Source: Pseudomonas cedrina subsp. fulgida (lineage in GTDB: Bacteria; Pseudomonadota; Gammaproteobacteria; Pseudomonadales; Pseudomonadaceae). From it: DNA of 40,523 nucleotides. This document shows, piece after piece, positions 21,547-34,306 of the stretch. The number at the start of each line of letters is the position of its first letter. Within the stretch, counting starts at the first letter, position 1. Location of the stretch: contig JAFHKH010000135.1 in NCBI GenBank assembly GCA_016937595.1, positions 1-40,523 on the forward strand, read 5' to 3'. Made by a program: the position numbers and the translations under genes. The notes below the pieces were generated by a model that worked only from the letters and a program-made list of their open reading frames with translations, had not been told where the DNA came from and did no database searches.

Positions 21547-23229
21547 TTACGCCGCGGCTTTTGCGGTAGCCGCTTCGATCTTACGTGTGATGTACCACTG
21601 TTGAGAGATCGACAACACGTTGTTGACCACCCAGTACAGCACCAGGCCCGCTGGGAACCACAGGAAGAAGAAGGTGAAGATGATTGGCATCATTTTCATT
21701 ACCTTGGCCTGCATCGGGTCCGGCGGAGTCGGGTTCAGACGCTGCTGGATGAACATGGTCGCGCCCATGATGATCGGCAGGATAAAGAACGGGTCTTTGA
21801 TCGACAAGTCGGTTATCCACAGCATGAACGGTGCCTGGCGCATTTCCACGCTTTCCAGGAGTACCCAGTACAGCGACAGGAACACCGGCATCTGTACAAG
21901 AATCGGCAAGCACCCACCCAGCGGGTTGATCTTCTCTTTCTTGTACAGCTCCATCATGGCCTGGGACATTTTCTGCCGGTCATCGCCATGTTGCTCTTTC
22001 AACGCCGCCAGTTTCGGCGCCACGGCACGCATGCGCGCCATCGACTTGTAGCTGGCCGCCGACAGTGGGAAGAAGATCCCCTTGATCAGCATGGTCAGGA
22101 AGATGATCGAGAAGCCCCAGTTACCGACGATGCTGTGGATATGTTGCAGCAGCCAGAAGATCGGCTGGGCAATGAACCACAGGAAGCCGTAGTCCACCGT
22201 CAATTCAAGACCAGGGGACAACTCTTTCAATACGGCTTGGCTTTTCGGGCCGGCGTACAGGGTAGCGCTGGTTTCCGCCTTGGCACCCGGTGCGACGGTC
22301 AACGACGGGCCAGTAAAGCCAATGATGTAGTTGCCTTGGCTGTCCTTGCGGGTTTGAACCAGGTTGGCTTCACCCTTGTTCGGGATCCAGGCGGTCACGA
22401 AGTAGTGTTGCAGCCACGCTACCCAGCCACCTTGAACGGTTTCTTTCAGCGAGCCCTTGTCGATATCTTTCATCGACACTTTTTTGTACGGCTCGTTACT
22501 TGTCCACAGGGCTGCGCCCAGGTAAGTGGCGGTGCCGGTGGCAGTGCTGGAAGACGGATCGGAGCTGGCGTCACGCTTGAGCTGGGCAAACAGGTTGCCG
22601 CTCCAGGGTTTGTCGCTTTCGTTGTCGATCAGGTAAGTGACCTTCAAGTCGTACAAACCACGGGTGAAGCTGAAACGCTTGATGTAGTTGACGCCATCGA
22701 GGCTGAATTTCAGGTCGACGTTCAACTGGTTCTGGCCATCAGCCAGCTGATAACTCTTCTGTTCGGTCGAATAAACCGGACGACCGGCAGCACGTGCATC
22801 CGGACCGTTGGTACCGGTCAGGCCGCTCTGCGCAAGATAAGTACGTTCACCACCGTTGTCGAACAGCTGGAATGGCACATCCGGATGGTCTTGGCGACGT
22901 GGATACAGCGGCAGTTTCAACTGCGCGATATCACCACCTTGTGGGTCGATGGCCAGGTCGAGCACATCCGTTTTGACGTGGATGAGGTCTTTGTTGGTGA
23001 CCACTGGGGTTTCTAACGGGGCGCGTGTCTCGCCATTCGCGCTGGGAACATCGGCACTCGCGGACGCATTGTTACCCAGCGGGGTGTCCGGAATAGCCGG
23101 CGCAGCCTGATTGGTAGCAACATTCTGAGTCGGCAGGGCAGCCTGGCCGTAGTCCTGGTTCCACTGAAGCACCAGAACATAAGCCACGATTGCCAGGGCG
23201 ACGATCAGGATCGTGCGTTTAATATCCAT
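21547..23229 (-). CDS. yidC: Membrane protein insertase YidC
   Basis: YidC inserts and folds inner-membrane proteins, alone or with SecYEG; the Fo c subunit encoded in this window is a classic type of substrate. It is 560 residues. The N-terminal anchor ([23 protein letters not shown]) is followed by the large periplasmic beta-sandwich domain (about 60-345). The conserved C-terminal five-helix insertase core includes [32 protein letters not shown], with the hydrophilic-groove arginine in the region after LIKG. The C-terminus is short and basic. It lies two bases after the yidD stop. Confidence 0.97.
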   Translation of the reverse strand: MDIKRTILIVALAIVAYVLVLQWNQDYGQAALPTQNVATNQAAPAIPDTPLGNNASASADVPSANGETRAPLETPVVTNKDLIHVKTDVLDLAIDPQGGDIAQLKLPLYPRRQDHPDVPFQLFDNGGERTYLAQSGLTGTNGPDARAAGRPVYSTEQKSYQLADGQNQLNVDLKFSLDGVNYIKRFSFTRGLYDLKVTYLIDNESDKPWSGNLFAQLKRDASSDPSSSTATGTATYLGAALWTSNEPYKKVSMKDIDKGSLKETVQGGWVAWLQHYFVTAWIPNKGEANLVQTRKDSQGNYIIGFTGPSLTVAPGAKAETSATLYAGPKSQAVLKELSPGLELTVDYGFLWFIAQPIFWLLQHIHSIVGNWGFSIIFLTMLIKGIFFPLSAASYKSMARMRAVAPKLAALKEQHGDDRQKMSQAMMELYKKEKINPLGGCLPILVQMPVFLSLYWVLLESVEMRQAPFMLWITDLSIKDPFFILPIIMGATMFIQQRLNPTPPDPMQAKVMKMMPIIFTFFFLWFPAGLVLYWVVNNVLSISQQWYITRKIEAATAKAAA

Positions 23230-23231
23230 GA

Positions 23232-23477
23232 TTACTCGGCCATCGAAGAAGAACGGGAGGTAGGGATAGGTGGAACCGGGTCATAACCACCGGGATTCCA
23301 CGGATGACAGCGACCTAAACGACGAAAGGTCAGCCAGCCACCGCGCAGAACGCCATGATTTTCTATGGCCTCCAACGCGTAGCAGGAACAACTGGGGTAG
23401 AAACGACAGTGGCTGGCCATCAGGGGACTGATGGCATAGCGATAAAACTGGATCGGAACGAGTGCCAGTTTACGCAT
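23232..23477 (-). CDS. yidD: Membrane protein insertion efficiency factor YidD
   Basis: YidD is a small amphipathic membrane-associated protein that assists YidC-dependent insertion. It is 81 residues and carries the family signature: [33 protein letters not shown], with the three-cysteine [10 protein letters not shown] segment, then [24 protein letters not shown]. It overlaps the rnpA 3' end by 8 bases and is followed by yidC after two bases, which indicates one operon. Confidence 0.96.
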   Translation of the reverse strand: MRKLALVPIQFYRYAISPLMASHCRFYPSCSCYALEAIENHGVLRGGWLTFRRLGRCHPWNPGGYDPVPPIPTSRSSSMAE

Positions 23478-23874
23478 CAGTGCTGCCTACCCCTACAGTT
23501 TCGGTGCTGGCCGCTGGAGCTGGTTTGTTGGTACGCGCCAGACGTTTCCAGAGCTTGCCGAAATGCTGAATCAATTCGGGGTTTTCTACATCACCCAAGC
23601 CTTTGCGCGCGACGATAACAATATCCCAGCCAACCAGAGTGTCCTGGTTGAGGCGAAACGATTCGCGCATCAGACGCTTGAGGCGATTGCGCTCAACGGA
23701 GAGCTTTACGCTCTTCTTGCCGATCACCAACCCGAGACGGGGGTGATCAAGATCGTTGTTACGCGCAAGGAGCAGGAGATTTTTCCCCGGAACCTTGCCG
23801 GTGGGGGAGTCAAAGACTGCCTTGAAATGCCGGGGGGTTAGCAGACGCTTTTCCCGACTGAAGTCCTGACTCAC
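23470..23874 (-). CDS. rnpA: Ribonuclease P protein component
   Basis: RnpA is the protein subunit that helps the RNA of RNase P bind and cleave pre-tRNA leaders. I choose the GTG at 23874, giving [21 protein letters not shown] and 134 residues, the normal Pseudomonas size. The RNR signature is present as [16 protein letters not shown]. The same frame stays open upstream to a GTG at 23970 inside rpmH. That 32-residue extension ([12 protein letters not shown]...) has no family support and overlaps the ribosomal protein gene. The gap to rpmH is 16 bases. Confidence 0.93.
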   Translation of the reverse strand: MSQDFSREKRLLTPRHFKAVFDSPTGKVPGKNLLLLARNNDLDHPRLGLVIGKKSVKLSVERNRLKRLMRESFRLNQDTLVGWDIVIVARKGLGDVENPELIQHFGKLWKRLARTNKPAPAASTETVGVGSTDA

Positions 23875-23890
23875 CACCAGTACCGGATTA

Positions 23891-24025
23891 TCAAACTGCC
23901 AGACGCGCACGACCTTTGGCGCGACGACGCGACAGGACAGCACGGCCGTTCTTGGTAGCCATGCGAGCACGGAAACCGTGAGTGCGGGCGCGTTTGATGG
24001 TGCTTGGTTGGAAAGTACGTTTCAT
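23891..24025 (-). CDS. rpmH: 50S ribosomal protein L34
   Basis: This small, very basic protein of the large ribosomal subunit is 44 residues: it starts [19 protein letters not shown], continues [20 protein letters not shown] and ends ARLAV. The ATG is at 24025 and the TGA at 23893-23891. It leads the rpmH-rnpA-yidD-yidC operon and has a strong promoter at 24087-24115 on the edge of oriC. The gene order rpmH-oriC-dnaA is the hallmark of pseudomonad origins. Confidence 0.98.
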   Translation of the reverse strand: MKRTFQPSTIKRARTHGFRARMATKNGRAVLSRRRAKGRARLAV

Positions 24026-24086
24026 GGCGTTGTTACCTGGTTCGTCCACAACGGGCCGGAATGGCCCCCGTTTTAAGAGACCGGCG

Positions 24087-24115
24087 ATTCTAGAGAAAGC
24101 AAGCCTCTAGGTCAA
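24087..24115 (-). promoter_or_regulatory. Sigma-70 promoter of rpmH-rnpA-yidD-yidC
   Basis: Minus strand: TTGACC (24115-24110), a 17-base spacer, then TAGAAT (24092-24087), five of six matches to each consensus. It lies about 62 bases above the rpmH ATG. Transcription from it points away from dnaA, and its start lies just outside the AT-rich unwinding element. Confidence 0.75.
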
Positions 24116-24545
24116 TTTCCAACCAGCTTTTCCTTCAATTAGATCTTCAGGGGCTATTTGGTCTTTTTTGTGCGCCGGGCTTTTCCAGGCACGGGCATAG
24201 ATATAAAAATAAAGAAGGAAGTTATTTAAAGCTTTTCTGTAAAGCTTATAAAAGCTAGGCAGGCGATCATCTGTGGATAACTGCCCTGGCGCCTTGTATC
24301 ACGTGCTGTACAGAGAATGACAACACGGGGGAGAAACGGTGCTCTGCCTGTGCTGCGCTGTCGGATAAGCTGTGTGTGGAATGGCACCTTATCCACAGGC
24401 CGGTTATCAACAGACTTTCGCCCCCACTTGTGCAACGACCTCAGGGGCACTTATCCACAGAGCTTATGCACAGACTATTGGTCGACTTTATTGCCGTTAA
24501 GACGTTGATTATGGCTGGCCTGTGATCAACCTACATGTGGATAAG
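24116..24545. other. oriC: Chromosomal replication origin oriC
   Basis: The rpmH-dnaA intergenic region (24026-24610) holds an AT-rich segment at about 24197-24256, with repeated AAAGCTT and TATAAAA elements, the likely unwinding element. It is followed by DnaA boxes: TGTGGATAA 24272-24280, TTATCCACA 24389-24397, TTATCAACA 24404-24412, TTATCCACA 24451-24459, TTATGCACA 24464-24472 and TGTGGATAA 24536-24544. Four are perfect and two have one mismatch. The middle four all face dnaA and occur as two pairs, each with starts 13-15 bases apart. Leading-strand gene orientation flips here, with rpmH leftward and dnaA rightward. Confidence 0.93.
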
Positions 24546-24566
24546 TGGACGGCGCGCCGCTACAAT
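24536..24566 (+). promoter_or_regulatory. dnaA promoter with overlapping DnaA box
   Basis: TGGATA (24538-24543), a 17-base spacer and TACAAT (24561-24566) form a plausible sigma-70 promoter 45 bases before the dnaA start. The -35 lies wholly inside the perfect DnaA box TGTGGATAA (24536-24544), so DnaA binding should block polymerase: direct autorepression by inference. Confidence 0.6.
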
Positions 24567-24610
24567 GGCGGCTGTTTTTGCCTCACCGGCTTTCAACTTA
24601 GGGGATATCC

Positions 24611-26128
24611 GTGTCAGTGGAACTTTGGCAGCAGTGCGTGGAGCTTTTGCGCGATGAGCTGCCTGCCCAGCAATTCAACACCTGGATCCGTCCACTACAG
24701 GTCGAAGCCGAAGGCGACGAGTTGCGTGTCTATGCGCCCAATCGTTTTGTTCTCGACTGGGTCAATGAGAAATACCTGAGCCGCGTTCTCGAATTGCTCG
24801 ATGAGCACGGCAACGGCCTCGCGCCCGTGCTCTCCTTATTAATAGGCAGCAAACGTAGCTCCGCGCCTCGCGCTGCGCCGAACGCACCGTTGGCCGCAGC
24901 AGCCTCGCAGGCCCAGGCCGCCGCCGCACCGGTGACCACAGCAACTACCGTCGCGCCTGCGCCTTCGAAATCCTCGGCGCAGAAAAACGCGCCGCAGCAT
25001 GAAGAGCCCTCTCGCGACAGCTTCGACCCCATGGCAGGCGCCGCCTCCCAGCAAGCACCGGTTCGCGCTGAACAGCGCACCGTGCAGGTCGAAGGCGCGC
25101 TCAAGCACACCAGTTACCTGAACCGCACGTTTACGTTCGAGAACTTTGTCGAAGGTAAATCCAACCAGTTGGCCAGGGCAGCCGCCTGGCAGGTCGCCGA
25201 CAACCCGAAGCACGGTTACAACCCGCTCTTCCTTTACGGTGGCGTTGGCTTGGGTAAGACTCACTTGATGCACGCGGTGGGTAACCATCTATTAAAGAAG
25301 AACCCGAATGCCAAGGTCGTGTACCTGCACTCGGAGCGGTTCGTGGCTGACATGGTCAAGGCCTTGCAGCTCAACGCCATCAACGAGTTCAAGCGGTTCT
25401 ACCGCTCGGTGGATGCTCTGCTCATCGATGACATCCAGTTCTTCGCCCGCAAGGAACGGTCGCAGGAAGAGTTTTTCCACACCTTCAATGCGCTGCTCGA
25501 AGGTGGCCAGCAGGTCATCTTGACCAGCGACCGCTACCCGAAGGAAATCGAAGGCCTGGAAGAACGCCTGAAATCGCGCTTCGGCTGGGGCTTGACCGTG
25601 GCCGTGGAGCCGCCGGAACTGGAAACCCGTGTTGCGATCCTGATGAAAAAGGCCGACCAGGCCAAAGTCGACCTGCCCCACGATGCTGCGTTCTTTATCG
25701 CGCAGCGCATTCGTTCCAACGTGCGTGAGCTGGAAGGTGCACTCAAGCGGGTTATTGCGCACTCACACTTCATGGGCCGTGACATCACCATCGAGTTGAT
25801 TCGCGAATCCCTGAAGGACTTGCTGGCGTTGCAGGACAAACTGGTGAGTGTGGATAACATCCAGCGCACCGTGGCCGAGTACTACAAGATCAAAATTTCC
25901 GACCTGCTGTCCAAGCGCCGTTCGCGCTCGGTGGCACGTCCCCGTCAGGTGGCCATGGCGCTCTCCAAGGAGTTGACCAACCACAGCCTGCCGGAAATCG
26001 GCGATGTGTTCGGCGGTCGCGATCACACCACGGTTTTGCACGCCTGCCGCAAGATCAATGAACTTAAGGAATCCGACGCGGATATTCGCGAGGACTACAA
26101 GAACCTGCTGCGTACACTGACAACGTGA
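24611..26128 (+). CDS. dnaA: Chromosomal replication initiator protein DnaA
   Basis: DnaA is the AAA+ initiator that binds DnaA boxes and melts oriC. It is 505 residues from a GTG start preceded by AGGGGAT. Domain I ([29 protein letters not shown]) is followed by an Ala/Pro-rich linker (about 85-160). Domain III has Walker A GGVGLGKT at 210-217 and Walker [11 protein letters not shown]. Domain IV has the box-recognition signature [12 protein letters not shown] from residue 471. It heads dnaA-dnaN-recF-gyrB. A perfect DnaA box lies inside the gene at 25849-25857. Confidence 0.98.
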   Translation: MSVELWQQCVELLRDELPAQQFNTWIRPLQVEAEGDELRVYAPNRFVLDWVNEKYLSRVLELLDEHGNGLAPVLSLLIGSKRSSAPRAAPNAPLAAAASQAQAAAAPVTTATTVAPAPSKSSAQKNAPQHEEPSRDSFDPMAGAASQQAPVRAEQRTVQVEGALKHTSYLNRTFTFENFVEGKSNQLARAAAWQVADNPKHGYNPLFLYGGVGLGKTHLMHAVGNHLLKKNPNAKVVYLHSERFVADMVKALQLNAINEFKRFYRSVDALLIDDIQFFARKERSQEEFFHTFNALLEGGQQVILTSDRYPKEIEGLEERLKSRFGWGLTVAVEPPELETRVAILMKKADQAKVDLPHDAAFFIAQRIRSNVRELEGALKRVIAHSHFMGRDITIELIRESLKDLLALQDKLVSVDNIQRTVAEYYKIKISDLLSKRRSRSVARPRQVAMALSKELTNHSLPEIGDVFGGRDHTTVLHACRKINELKESDADIREDYKNLLRTLTT

Positions 26129-26166
26129 TGACATCAGCGCAGCTTATTAAGGCAAGGGACTAGACC

Positions 26167-27270
26167 ATGCATTTCACCATTCAACGCGAAGCCCTGTTGA
26201 AACCCCTGCAACTGGTCGCAGGCGTCGTCGAGCGCCGACAGACCTTGCCGGTGCTCTCCAACGTATTGCTGGTGGTCGAGGGGCAACAATTGTCCTTGAC
26301 GGGTACCGACCTGGAAGTGGAACTGGTTGGCCGTGTGCAACTGGAAGAACCCGCCGAGCCCGGCGAGATCACCGTGCCGGCACGCAAGCTGATGGACATC
26401 TGCAAAAGCCTGCCCAACGATGCGCTGATCGACATCAAGGTTGATGACGCCAAGTTGGTGGTCAAGGCAGGCCGCAGCCGCTTCACCTTGTCCACCTTGC
26501 CGGCCAACGATTTCCCGACGGTGGAAGAAGGCCCGGGTTCGCTGACGTGCAGCCTGGAGCAGAGCAAGCTGCGTCGTTTGATCGAGCGCACCAGCTTCGC
26601 CATGGCCCAGCAGGACGTGCGTTACTACCTCAACGGCATGCTGCTGGAAGTCTCGGAAGGCATTATCCGCGCCGTGGCCACCGACGGTCACCGGCTGGCG
26701 ATGTGCTCGATGCGCGCCGATATCGGTCAGCCTGACCGTCACCAGGTGATCGTGCCGCGCAAGGGTATCCTTGAGCTGGCGCGCCTGCTCACTGAGCCAG
26801 AAGGCAACGTCAGCATCGTCCTGGGTCAGCATCACATTCGTGCAACCACCGGTGAGTTCACCTTCACCTCCAAACTGGTCGACGGCAAGTTCCCGGATTA
26901 CGAGCGTGTACTGCCTAAGGGCGGAGACAAGCTGGTGATCGGTGATCGTCAGGCGCTGCGTGAAGCGTTCAGCCGTACTGCGATTCTGTCCAACGAGAAG
27001 TACCGTGGCATCCGCCTGCAGCTCGCCAACGGGCAGTTGAAAATCCAGGCCAACAACCCGGAGCAAGAAGAAGCGGAAGAAGAAGTGGGCGTCGACTACA
27101 ACGGTGGCTCTTTGGAAATCGGCTTCAACGTAAGCTACTTGCTGGATGTGCTGGGTGTGATGACCACCGAACAGGTTCGCCTGATTCTGTCGGACTCCAA
27201 CAGCAGCGCCCTGGTGCAGGAATCCGACAACGACGACTCGGCTTACGTTGTTATGCCGATGCGCCTGTAA
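26167..27270 (+). CDS. dnaN: DNA polymerase III beta subunit (sliding clamp)
   Basis: DnaN is the ring-shaped processivity factor that tethers polymerases and other proteins to DNA. It is 367 residues, the family length, with three similar domains. The N-terminus MHFTIQREALLKPLQLVAGVVERRQTLPVLSNVLL and the C-terminus ending SAYVVMPMRL, which contributes to the partner-binding pocket, are intact. It starts 38 bases after dnaA and recF follows after 20 bases, consistent with one transcript. Confidence 0.98.
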   Translation: MHFTIQREALLKPLQLVAGVVERRQTLPVLSNVLLVVEGQQLSLTGTDLEVELVGRVQLEEPAEPGEITVPARKLMDICKSLPNDALIDIKVDDAKLVVKAGRSRFTLSTLPANDFPTVEEGPGSLTCSLEQSKLRRLIERTSFAMAQQDVRYYLNGMLLEVSEGIIRAVATDGHRLAMCSMRADIGQPDRHQVIVPRKGILELARLLTEPEGNVSIVLGQHHIRATTGEFTFTSKLVDGKFPDYERVLPKGGDKLVIGDRQALREAFSRTAILSNEKYRGIRLQLANGQLKIQANNPEQEEAEEEVGVDYNGGSLEIGFNVSYLLDVLGVMTTEQVRLILSDSNSSALVQESDNDDSAYVVMPMRL

Positions 27271-27290
27271 TCATGCCCAGCAGAAGCTAG

Positions 27291-30816
<3,526 letters not shown>

Positions 30817-30836
30817 TCCGGACAGAACGCGAGAAA

Positions 30837-30871
30837 CAAAAAAGGCCAACGCTTAGCGTTGGCCTTTTTTA
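30837..30871. terminator. Bidirectional terminator between gyrB and the response regulator gene
   Basis: AAGGCCAACGC / GCGTTGGCCTT with a three-base loop (30842-30866) is flanked by an A-run on the left and T6 on the right. It can end gyrB transcription on the plus strand and the convergent regulator gene on the minus strand. Confidence 0.88.
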
Positions 30872-30895
30872 TGGGTAAATCAGCAACTTTCAAAA

Positions 30896-30911
30896 TGCTC
30901 CACGTGGAACA
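30896..30911. other. parS: parS-like site 3 (between gyrB and response regulator gene)
   Basis: TGCTCCACGTGGAACA differs from the pseudomonad parS palindrome TGTTCCACGTGGAACA by one base in the left arm. It sits in the short intergenic space downstream of the gyrB terminator and about 6.4 kb from oriC. Confidence 0.75.
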
Positions 30912-30920
30912 TCGCCATTT

Positions 30921-31643
30921 TCAGCCTTGAGAGGCAGGCGCTACGCTTTCCAAGCGATACCCATACCCGTAGATCGTCAACAACTGCCAACCTCGATCCG
31001 CGGTCAGGCCAAGCTTGTTGCGCAGCCGGTAGATGTGCGTATCCAACGGCCGTGAAGAGACCATTTCTTCATGGGTCCAGAACCGTTCGTAAAGATATTC
31101 GCGGGACAGAGGCCGAGCCAGGTTGGCAAACAGGCAGCTGGCCAGGCGGTACTCACGCTCGGTGAGGTTGATCGGTTTACCTGCACGGGTCACGGTCAGT
31201 TCAGCATCGTCAAAGGTCAGGTCATTGAAGCTCTGCACTTCATGGGTGGCCGACTTCTGCAGGCCGTGACGACGCAGCACCGCCGTGACCCGTGCTTTCA
31301 ATTCATTAGGCCGAAAGGGTTTGCTGACGTAATCGTCGGCGCCGCTGTTCAGTGCGGTGACAATATCGCTCTCGGCATCACGGCTAGTGAGCATGATGAC
31401 GGCGGGCGGCGACTCCATATGTTCGCGGGTCCAGCGCAGCAGGGCGATGCCGGTGATATCGGGCAGTTGCCAGTCGAGTATCAACAGGTCGAAGGTTTCG
31501 CGGCGTAGTTGGCGCAGCAGGTCTTCGCCGCGCTCGAAGCAATGCAGGGTCCAGGGCTGTTCGACGGTGCTGGGGATTTGTCGCAGTGTCTGTTCCACCC
31601 GGCGCAGTTCCGCGGGTTCGTCATCCAGTATTGCGACACGCAT
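30921..31643 (-). CDS. OmpR/PhoB-family response regulator
   Basis: This is the cytoplasmic DNA-binding partner of a two-component system. From the ATG at 31643 (MRVAILDDEPAELRR) it is 240 residues. An in-frame extension of 49 residues to 31790 has no regulator-like features and is rejected. The receiver domain has the acidic pocket DDE, the phosphorylated Asp57 in LLILDWQLPD, and Lys108 in YVSKPF. The C-terminal winged helix (about 135-232) contains LTEREYRLASCLFANLARPLSREYLYE and RPLDTHIYRLRNKLGL. It is divergent from the CHASE2 kinase gene at 32003, which I take to be its partner. Confidence 0.93.
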   Translation of the reverse strand: MRVAILDDEPAELRRVEQTLRQIPSTVEQPWTLHCFERGEDLLRQLRRETFDLLILDWQLPDITGIALLRWTREHMESPPAVIMLTSRDAESDIVTALNSGADDYVSKPFRPNELKARVTAVLRRHGLQKSATHEVQSFNDLTFDDAELTVTRAGKPINLTEREYRLASCLFANLARPLSREYLYERFWTHEEMVSSRPLDTHIYRLRNKLGLTADRGWQLLTIYGYGYRLESVAPASQG

Positions 31644-32002
31644 GGGTGTGGGTCCTTTCTTTTTTTGAAGAGTTTGGCAGCCGGCGCCGGTTTCGTTATG
31701 GGCGCGCGCTGCGCAGATGCCAGTCGTTGAATCTGAAGAATTGTGCTCAGATTCATCAACCCCTTGGATCACTCGATACGCTGGGAACAATGAGCGGTTA
31801 AGCCACTGCCAGTTCGTTAGCGCTAGGGGAAAGATACCGGCTCCTGACCCTTAGGAAAAGGATCAGCCGACGCATGCGCTGTCGTACACTCTTGCGTGCC
31901 GATGTCAGATGCCCTCTCCTCAACCTCGATGAGCACCATGATCATTTTCTGCGACTGCTTGATATCGTTTATCCCTTATCCCTTCCTCAGGCGCGCTGAC
32001 CG
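31644..32002. promoter_or_regulatory. Divergent regulatory region with inverted repeat, response regulator / CHASE2 kinase
   Basis: This 359-base gene-free region separates the two divergently transcribed genes. It contains the 9-bp perfect inverted repeat TGAATCTGA (31728-31736) N10 TCAGATTCA (31747-31755), a candidate binding site for the regulator or another dimeric factor. I found no convincing full sigma-70 promoter by eye. The minus-strand regulator gene has an AAAGGAC ribosome-binding site upstream of its ATG. Confidence 0.45.
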
Positions 32003-34282
32003 ATGATGCTCTGGGGCAAGGCCGAGAAACGTCAACCTACTCATGCCCAACGTCTGTTCCACGGCTTGGTGAGGGAGTGGTTGTGGATCGGTTTGCTGTT
32101 GCTGCCTATCACGGCGTACCTGTCGTTGAGCCCGGGCCTGGCCCTGAATAACCCTTTGTATGACAGCCTGCGCCGTCTCACCCCGTTGCCTGTCGACCCA
32201 CGTATCCTGTTGGTGACCATCGACGATCCTAGCCTGAAAAAACTCGGCCAATGGCCCTGGCCGCGCAGCTTGCACGCTGACCTCATAGATCGCCTGAGCG
32301 CCGGGCAACCAACAAGTATTCTGTTCGATGTCATCTTCAGTGAGCCCGGCGACCCCGCCAATGACAAACGCCTGGCCGAAGCGGTTTGCAACGCGGGCAA
32401 TGTGTTGATGCCATTGGTGCGAGAAGGCGCTGCGAGCTACAGCCAACCCGGCGCGCAGATGATGCCGTTGCTCAAATGCGCCAAAGGCGTGGGTCATATC
32501 AACGTGGAAGCGGACAGTGACGGCGTGGTTCGCAGCCTGTATCTGCGTGAAGGCCCGCCCGATGCCCCGGCTGCGCAACTGGCCTGGTTGGCCTACCAAA
32601 TGAGCGGCGAGTTATCGCAGATGCCAGGCGAGCCCCTGCAACCGATCGCCCAGCACTGGCATCGCGAACATGCTATTCGTATCCCTTTTATCGCGCCGCA
32701 TACCCATTTTCCCAGCGTGTCCTACGTCAGCGTCCTGCGTGGCGAAGTGCCTGCCGAACAACTGCGCGGCCGCCTGATTCTGGTCGGGTCGACGGCTTCA
32801 GGAATGGGCGACCGGTTCGTCACGCCATTGCCCTCCAAAGCCGGCACCACCGCCGGTGTGGAGATCCAGGCCAACGTTCTCAATGGCCTGCTGCAAGGGC
32901 GCAACATTGTGGACTTGCCGGGTTGGCTTGCGGCGCTGATGGCCGCTTCACTGGTCGCGTTACTGCTGGGGCTGCTGCTCTACCGCCCTCGTTATGCGCT
33001 TTGGATGACGCTGGGTTGCATGGCAGCTGCATTGCTCGGTTCGGTGGCGCTGTTACGCCTGGGACACTGGTGGTCACCTGCGGCCTGCCTGATCGGCCTG
33101 TTGCTCAGCTACCTGATCTGGAATTGGCGTCGCCTCAGTGTGATCCTCGCCTATTTCGGCTGGGAGCTGGCACGCCTGGATAACGAACCCAAGGTCCTGC
33201 CCGAACGCCGTCGTGCGCCCGCCAGCAAAGGCGATGTGTTGCAGGCGCGTATCTTTGCCCTGGAGCAAGCGGTCAGCCGCACGCGCGATACCCGTCGCTT
33301 CATGGCTGACGGCCTGGAGTGCCTGCCGGTCGCGACGCTGATCACCGACCCCCAAGGCAATATCCTGCTGGCCAACCGCATTGCCCGGGAGGTATTCGGC
33401 AACGTCCTGGTCAACCAAAACCTGCTGGAGCAATTGGCGGATCTGGGCTACCCGCCGCTGCACAACGGCGTACGCCCTGCCCTCGCGGTGCTGGAGCTGG
33501 TCGAGTTCCGGGATATCCACCAGCGTAGCCTGCGCATGGAGCTGGCGCCCTTGTTGCCTGCCGAAGGCGACGTCGCGCTAGGCTGGCTGCTGAGCCTGAC
33601 GGACCTGAGTAAGGAGCGCGAAGCCCAGCAACACCGCGAAACCATGTTGCGGTTTCTCTCCCACGACCTGCGGGCGCCCCACTCGGCAATTCTCGCGCTG
33701 CTGGACGTGCATAACGGCGAGTCCCCGGTGTTTGTCCAGATTGAGCAACAAGTGCGGCGTGCCTTGAGTCTCACCGAATCATTCGTGCAGATGGCAAAGG
33801 CGGAGGCTGACGGTTACCAGTTCCAGCCAACCTTGTTCGCCATGTTGGTCATGGACGCCTTTGATCAGGTGGCGGTGCTTGCCCAATTGAAGGGGATTCA
33901 CCTGGTTCACGATCTGGATGAAGCCGACGAGGGCATGGTGTCGGCGGATCAATCATTGCTCACCCGAGCGTTGTTCAACATCCTGGAGAATGCCATCAAG
34001 TATTCATCCTCGGGTACGACGGTCAGGTTGAGGCACAGCACGGCACAAGGTTGGCTGGAATGTCGTATCAGTGACCAGGGACCTGGGATTGCCGCGGCAG
34101 ACCTGCCGGAACTGTTCAGCCAGTACCGTCGCTTCGATTCAGCTCAAGGCAGTGAAGGATTGGGATTGGGGCTGACCATGGTCAAGGCCGTGATTGAGCG
34201 TCACGGTGGACGCATCAGCTGCGAGAGCGTGGTGGGCAAAGGCACCACATTCAGCCTGCAATTGCCCGTACTGCAAGAATGA
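32003..34282 (+). CDS. CHASE2-domain sensor histidine kinase
   Basis: This is a membrane-bound sensor kinase of 759 residues. An N-terminal membrane segment (about 26-42) precedes an extracytoplasmic CHASE2 sensor domain (about 45-305; DPRILLVTIDDPSLKKLGQWPWPRSLHADLID, GRLILVGSTASGMGD). Three membrane segments (about 308-328, 332-356 and 358-376) follow. A PAS-like domain begins near 434. The kinase core has the H-box FLSHDLRAPHS with His554, the N-box NILENAIKYS from 659, DQGPGI at 691, and GLGLGL near 719. The divergent OmpR-type regulator is the likely partner. From memory this pair is absent between gyrB and the acyltransferase gene in P. aeruginosa, so it is an accessory insertion. The stimulus is unknown. 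Confidence 0.92.
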   Translation: MMLWGKAEKRQPTHAQRLFHGLVREWLWIGLLLLPITAYLSLSPGLALNNPLYDSLRRLTPLPVDPRILLVTIDDPSLKKLGQWPWPRSLHADLIDRLSAGQPTSILFDVIFSEPGDPANDKRLAEAVCNAGNVLMPLVREGAASYSQPGAQMMPLLKCAKGVGHINVEADSDGVVRSLYLREGPPDAPAAQLAWLAYQMSGELSQMPGEPLQPIAQHWHREHAIRIPFIAPHTHFPSVSYVSVLRGEVPAEQLRGRLILVGSTASGMGDRFVTPLPSKAGTTAGVEIQANVLNGLLQGRNIVDLPGWLAALMAASLVALLLGLLLYRPRYALWMTLGCMAAALLGSVALLRLGHWWSPAACLIGLLLSYLIWNWRRLSVILAYFGWELARLDNEPKVLPERRRAPASKGDVLQARIFALEQAVSRTRDTRRFMADGLECLPVATLITDPQGNILLANRIAREVFGNVLVNQNLLEQLADLGYPPLHNGVRPALAVLELVEFRDIHQRSLRMELAPLLPAEGDVALGWLLSLTDLSKEREAQQHRETMLRFLSHDLRAPHSAILALLDVHNGESPVFVQIEQQVRRALSLTESFVQMAKAEADGYQFQPTLFAMLVMDAFDQVAVLAQLKGIHLVHDLDEADEGMVSADQSLLTRALFNILENAIKYSSSGTTVRLRHSTAQGWLECRISDQGPGIAAADLPELFSQYRRFDSAQGSEGLGLGLTMVKAVIERHGGRISCESVVGKGTTFSLQLPVLQE

Positions 34283-34306
34283 AAAACCTGTGTTTGCGCA
34301 GGGCAT

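Noticed and set aside
31644-31790. 49-residue N-terminal extension of the response regulator
   Set aside because: Receiver domains start at the MRVAILDDE strand, and the extension is compositionally random.
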